From positions 1 through 7,008 of the forward strand of contig JBDKTJ010000040.1 in NCBI GenBank assembly GCA_039698075.1: a stretch of DNA of 7,008 nt, given 5' to 3'. Below, one piece after another: positions 6,801 through 7,008 of this stretch. This DNA is from JAJFVC01 sp039698075. GTDB lineage: Bacteria > Planctomycetota > Planctomycetia > Pirellulales > Thermoguttaceae. The first letter of the stretch is position 1, and each line of letters starts with the position of its first letter. The position numbers were made by a program, and so were the translations under genes. The notes beneath the pieces are model-generated. The model was not told the origin of the DNA and did no database searches. It saw only the letters and a program-made list of their open reading frames with translations.

Positions 6801-7008
6801 ACGATCTGATGTACATCGGCGCCTATCTATCTCAGGCGGGGCTGCACCAACGCGCCCTGCAGGTTTACCGACAGGTCGCCGCCATCGACCCGACGCGATC
6901 CGAGCCGTACATGCTCGGGCTGCGGGCCGCCCGAACGCTCGACGATCTGGAAGGGCTGAAATGGGCAAGCCTCGGCATCGCCGGTCAGGCGTGGCCCAAA
7001 GAACAAAA
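3857..7008 (+). CDS. Large exported multidomain protein: VWA-like, coiled coil, STN-like domain, Gly/Met linker, TPR-like helices (3' end missing)
   Basis: The frame runs unbroken for 1050 codons and leaves the window without a stop. Regions in order: a signal peptide at about 1-28 (MSKSILVRGI, a hydrophobic run, then TYARGADS); a von Willebrand A-like fold at about 64-245, with strand VVILFN at 68-73, helices and YIGDGRS at 168-174; a TPR-like helical pair at about 348-400 (GNLDSAKQMAAELLRRDPNS); an Ala/Pro linker; a charged coiled coil at about 515-575; an STN-like domain at about 679-765, with TPLTEVIDYLKDYHGI and a final VLLITTPDE, as in secretin and TonB-receptor N-termini; a Gly/Met-rich stretch at 791-828; a Pro/Ala/Lys-rich linker; and TPR-like helices from about 915 on (LHQRALQVYRQVAAIDP). 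The metal site expected as DxSxS in VWA domains reads NTAAG at 73-77, so metal binding is doubtful. The whole looks like a periplasmic or surface scaffold of planctomycete type; no enzyme site is seen and the function is unknown. The minus strand is also open across most of it, but as a shadow. Confidence 0.85.
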   Translation, partial: MSKSILVRGIVLSVIVAAGGLVSTYARGADSSPIAATMETFSHPEGVNYFALTLKPTAVVPAASPHDVVILFNTAAGQVGQSRDKAIQALKSALAAMPEGDRVQLMASDLDCVPLTKKFVAPKGKEIDEALAALEARTPLGAADVEKSIAAVAAVLAADTKNQQAIVYIGDGRSAANLVGTEPFVKLVQGLTKAKIPVSSYVIGARTNLQLPGALAVQTGGAMIVDKSSLDAAEAGRQLAAAIDVPVLWTDSAVWPAAMTEVLPKQLPPLRGDRETVVFGTFKGKGPFPVQIAATGAGGQQKFDFSVSPKPSDDSNHYLAMLVQAARADGGLTMPLVGAASLAEAQRAVGAGLNNLGALARQALATGNLDSAKQMAAELLRRDPNSPEATALNRAIAKQAAGVTPKPQPVASAKNAATPASAPAEKPAAGGADDLDLVGPGKAEPPAGTMTEQFQFDRHVVAQRIQMDVRNTLSETRSLMSTDPDLASQRLQLMKQNVVQCGDLDPKVRDQFVNMLEGALREASRRKIEVDNAKQKRLEHMAAAQEQERIASDLSRNQMKVKQLMERFDSLMQEGRYRVADESAAAEAQKVLPDSPVPTLASEYARVTGNYNFSLTKRLEREKGLMETFHQVEKSLVPFPDDPPIVYPDAEVWQELTTRRKAKYSSVDLSNPSAAEQRIQNALKSKTKMEFVETPLTEVIDYLKDYHGIEIQLDSRVLQEASIETSTPVTKNLDGITLRSALRLLLRDLQLTYVIQNEVLLITTPDEADNRLTVKVYPVADLVIPVVTPQMGGAGGGMSGGMGGGMGGGMSGGMGGGMGGGSSGGMGMFNVQDLLQRAQANQAAGYQQFQAFSVKDDLSVPAKPESVAPATKKAEPSAASSKDPPAAIPLDAIGNAKPNVYWEQYFSTNEPQAAAVRETVRQLMSQRKFDHVVGLINAALRHRQGQPWMYEALALALDAAGQPKSELERAVMSAVDFANTPNDLMYIGAYLSQAGLHQRALQVYRQVAAIDPTRSEPYMLGLRAARTLDDLEGLKWASLGIAGQAWPKEQ
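6248..6319 (+). repeat. Six 12-base tandem repeats encoding Met-Gly/Ser-Gly-Gly
   Basis: Six consecutive in-frame units of ATG(G/A)GCGGCGGN encode MSGG or MGGG within the large gene. Related but irregular Gly-rich sequence on both sides extends the Gly/Met-rich stretch to residues 791-828. It forms a flexible linker between the STN-like part and the TPR-like part. Such arrays can change in unit number by slippage without breaking the frame, so linker length may vary between strains. Confidence 0.85.

Overview
The window looks like chromosomal DNA of a GC-rich planctomycete, probably of the Pirellula/Blastopirellula type. This is an inference from protein architecture: a very large exported protein joining a von Willebrand A-like domain, a secretin/TonB short N-terminal (STN)-like domain, a Gly/Met-rich linker and TPR-like helices, plus an envelope-anchored HtrA-type protease and weak ribosome binding sites. 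No rRNA, tRNA or marker gene is present to confirm it. The genes show little sign of forming one pathway.

Left to right: (1) At 2-93 a nested inverted repeat can fold as a cruciform with two inner hairpins, and looks like an intergenic repeat. (2) At 209-1276 (+) lies a divergent member of the dihydrodipicolinate synthase/N-acetylneuraminate lyase TIM-barrel family. It keeps the Schiff-base lysine but lacks the usual YYN tyrosine. (3) From 1281 to 2160 is a compositionally distinct island of about 48% G+C by hand count, against about 62% in a sampled line of the large gene. It carries one unrecognised small lipoprotein gene (1437-2006). A 26-base motif lies at each end in opposite orientation, and a third degenerate copy sits just behind the lipoprotein gene. 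(4) At 2298-3458 (-) is a membrane-anchored S1C (HtrA/Deg-like) serine protease with one PDZ domain. (5) At 3459-3856 is a divergent control region with a plausible promoter in each direction and a short hairpin in the leader of the next gene. (6) From 3857 to beyond the right edge (+) is a large exported multidomain protein, of which 1050 codons are visible.

The large gene is easy to miss. The minus strand is also open across it, from 6694 to 3740, because the sense strand uses no TTA, CTA or TCA codon there. The plus-strand reading has the signal peptide, Shine-Dalgarno site and recognisable domains, so it is the real gene.

The protease and the large exported protein are divergent neighbours and both act outside the cytoplasm. 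A shared role in envelope quality control or assembly is possible but unproven. The points most worth following are the island bounded by inverted motifs and the architecture of the large protein. I see no complete defence, CRISPR, secretion or biosynthetic system here.
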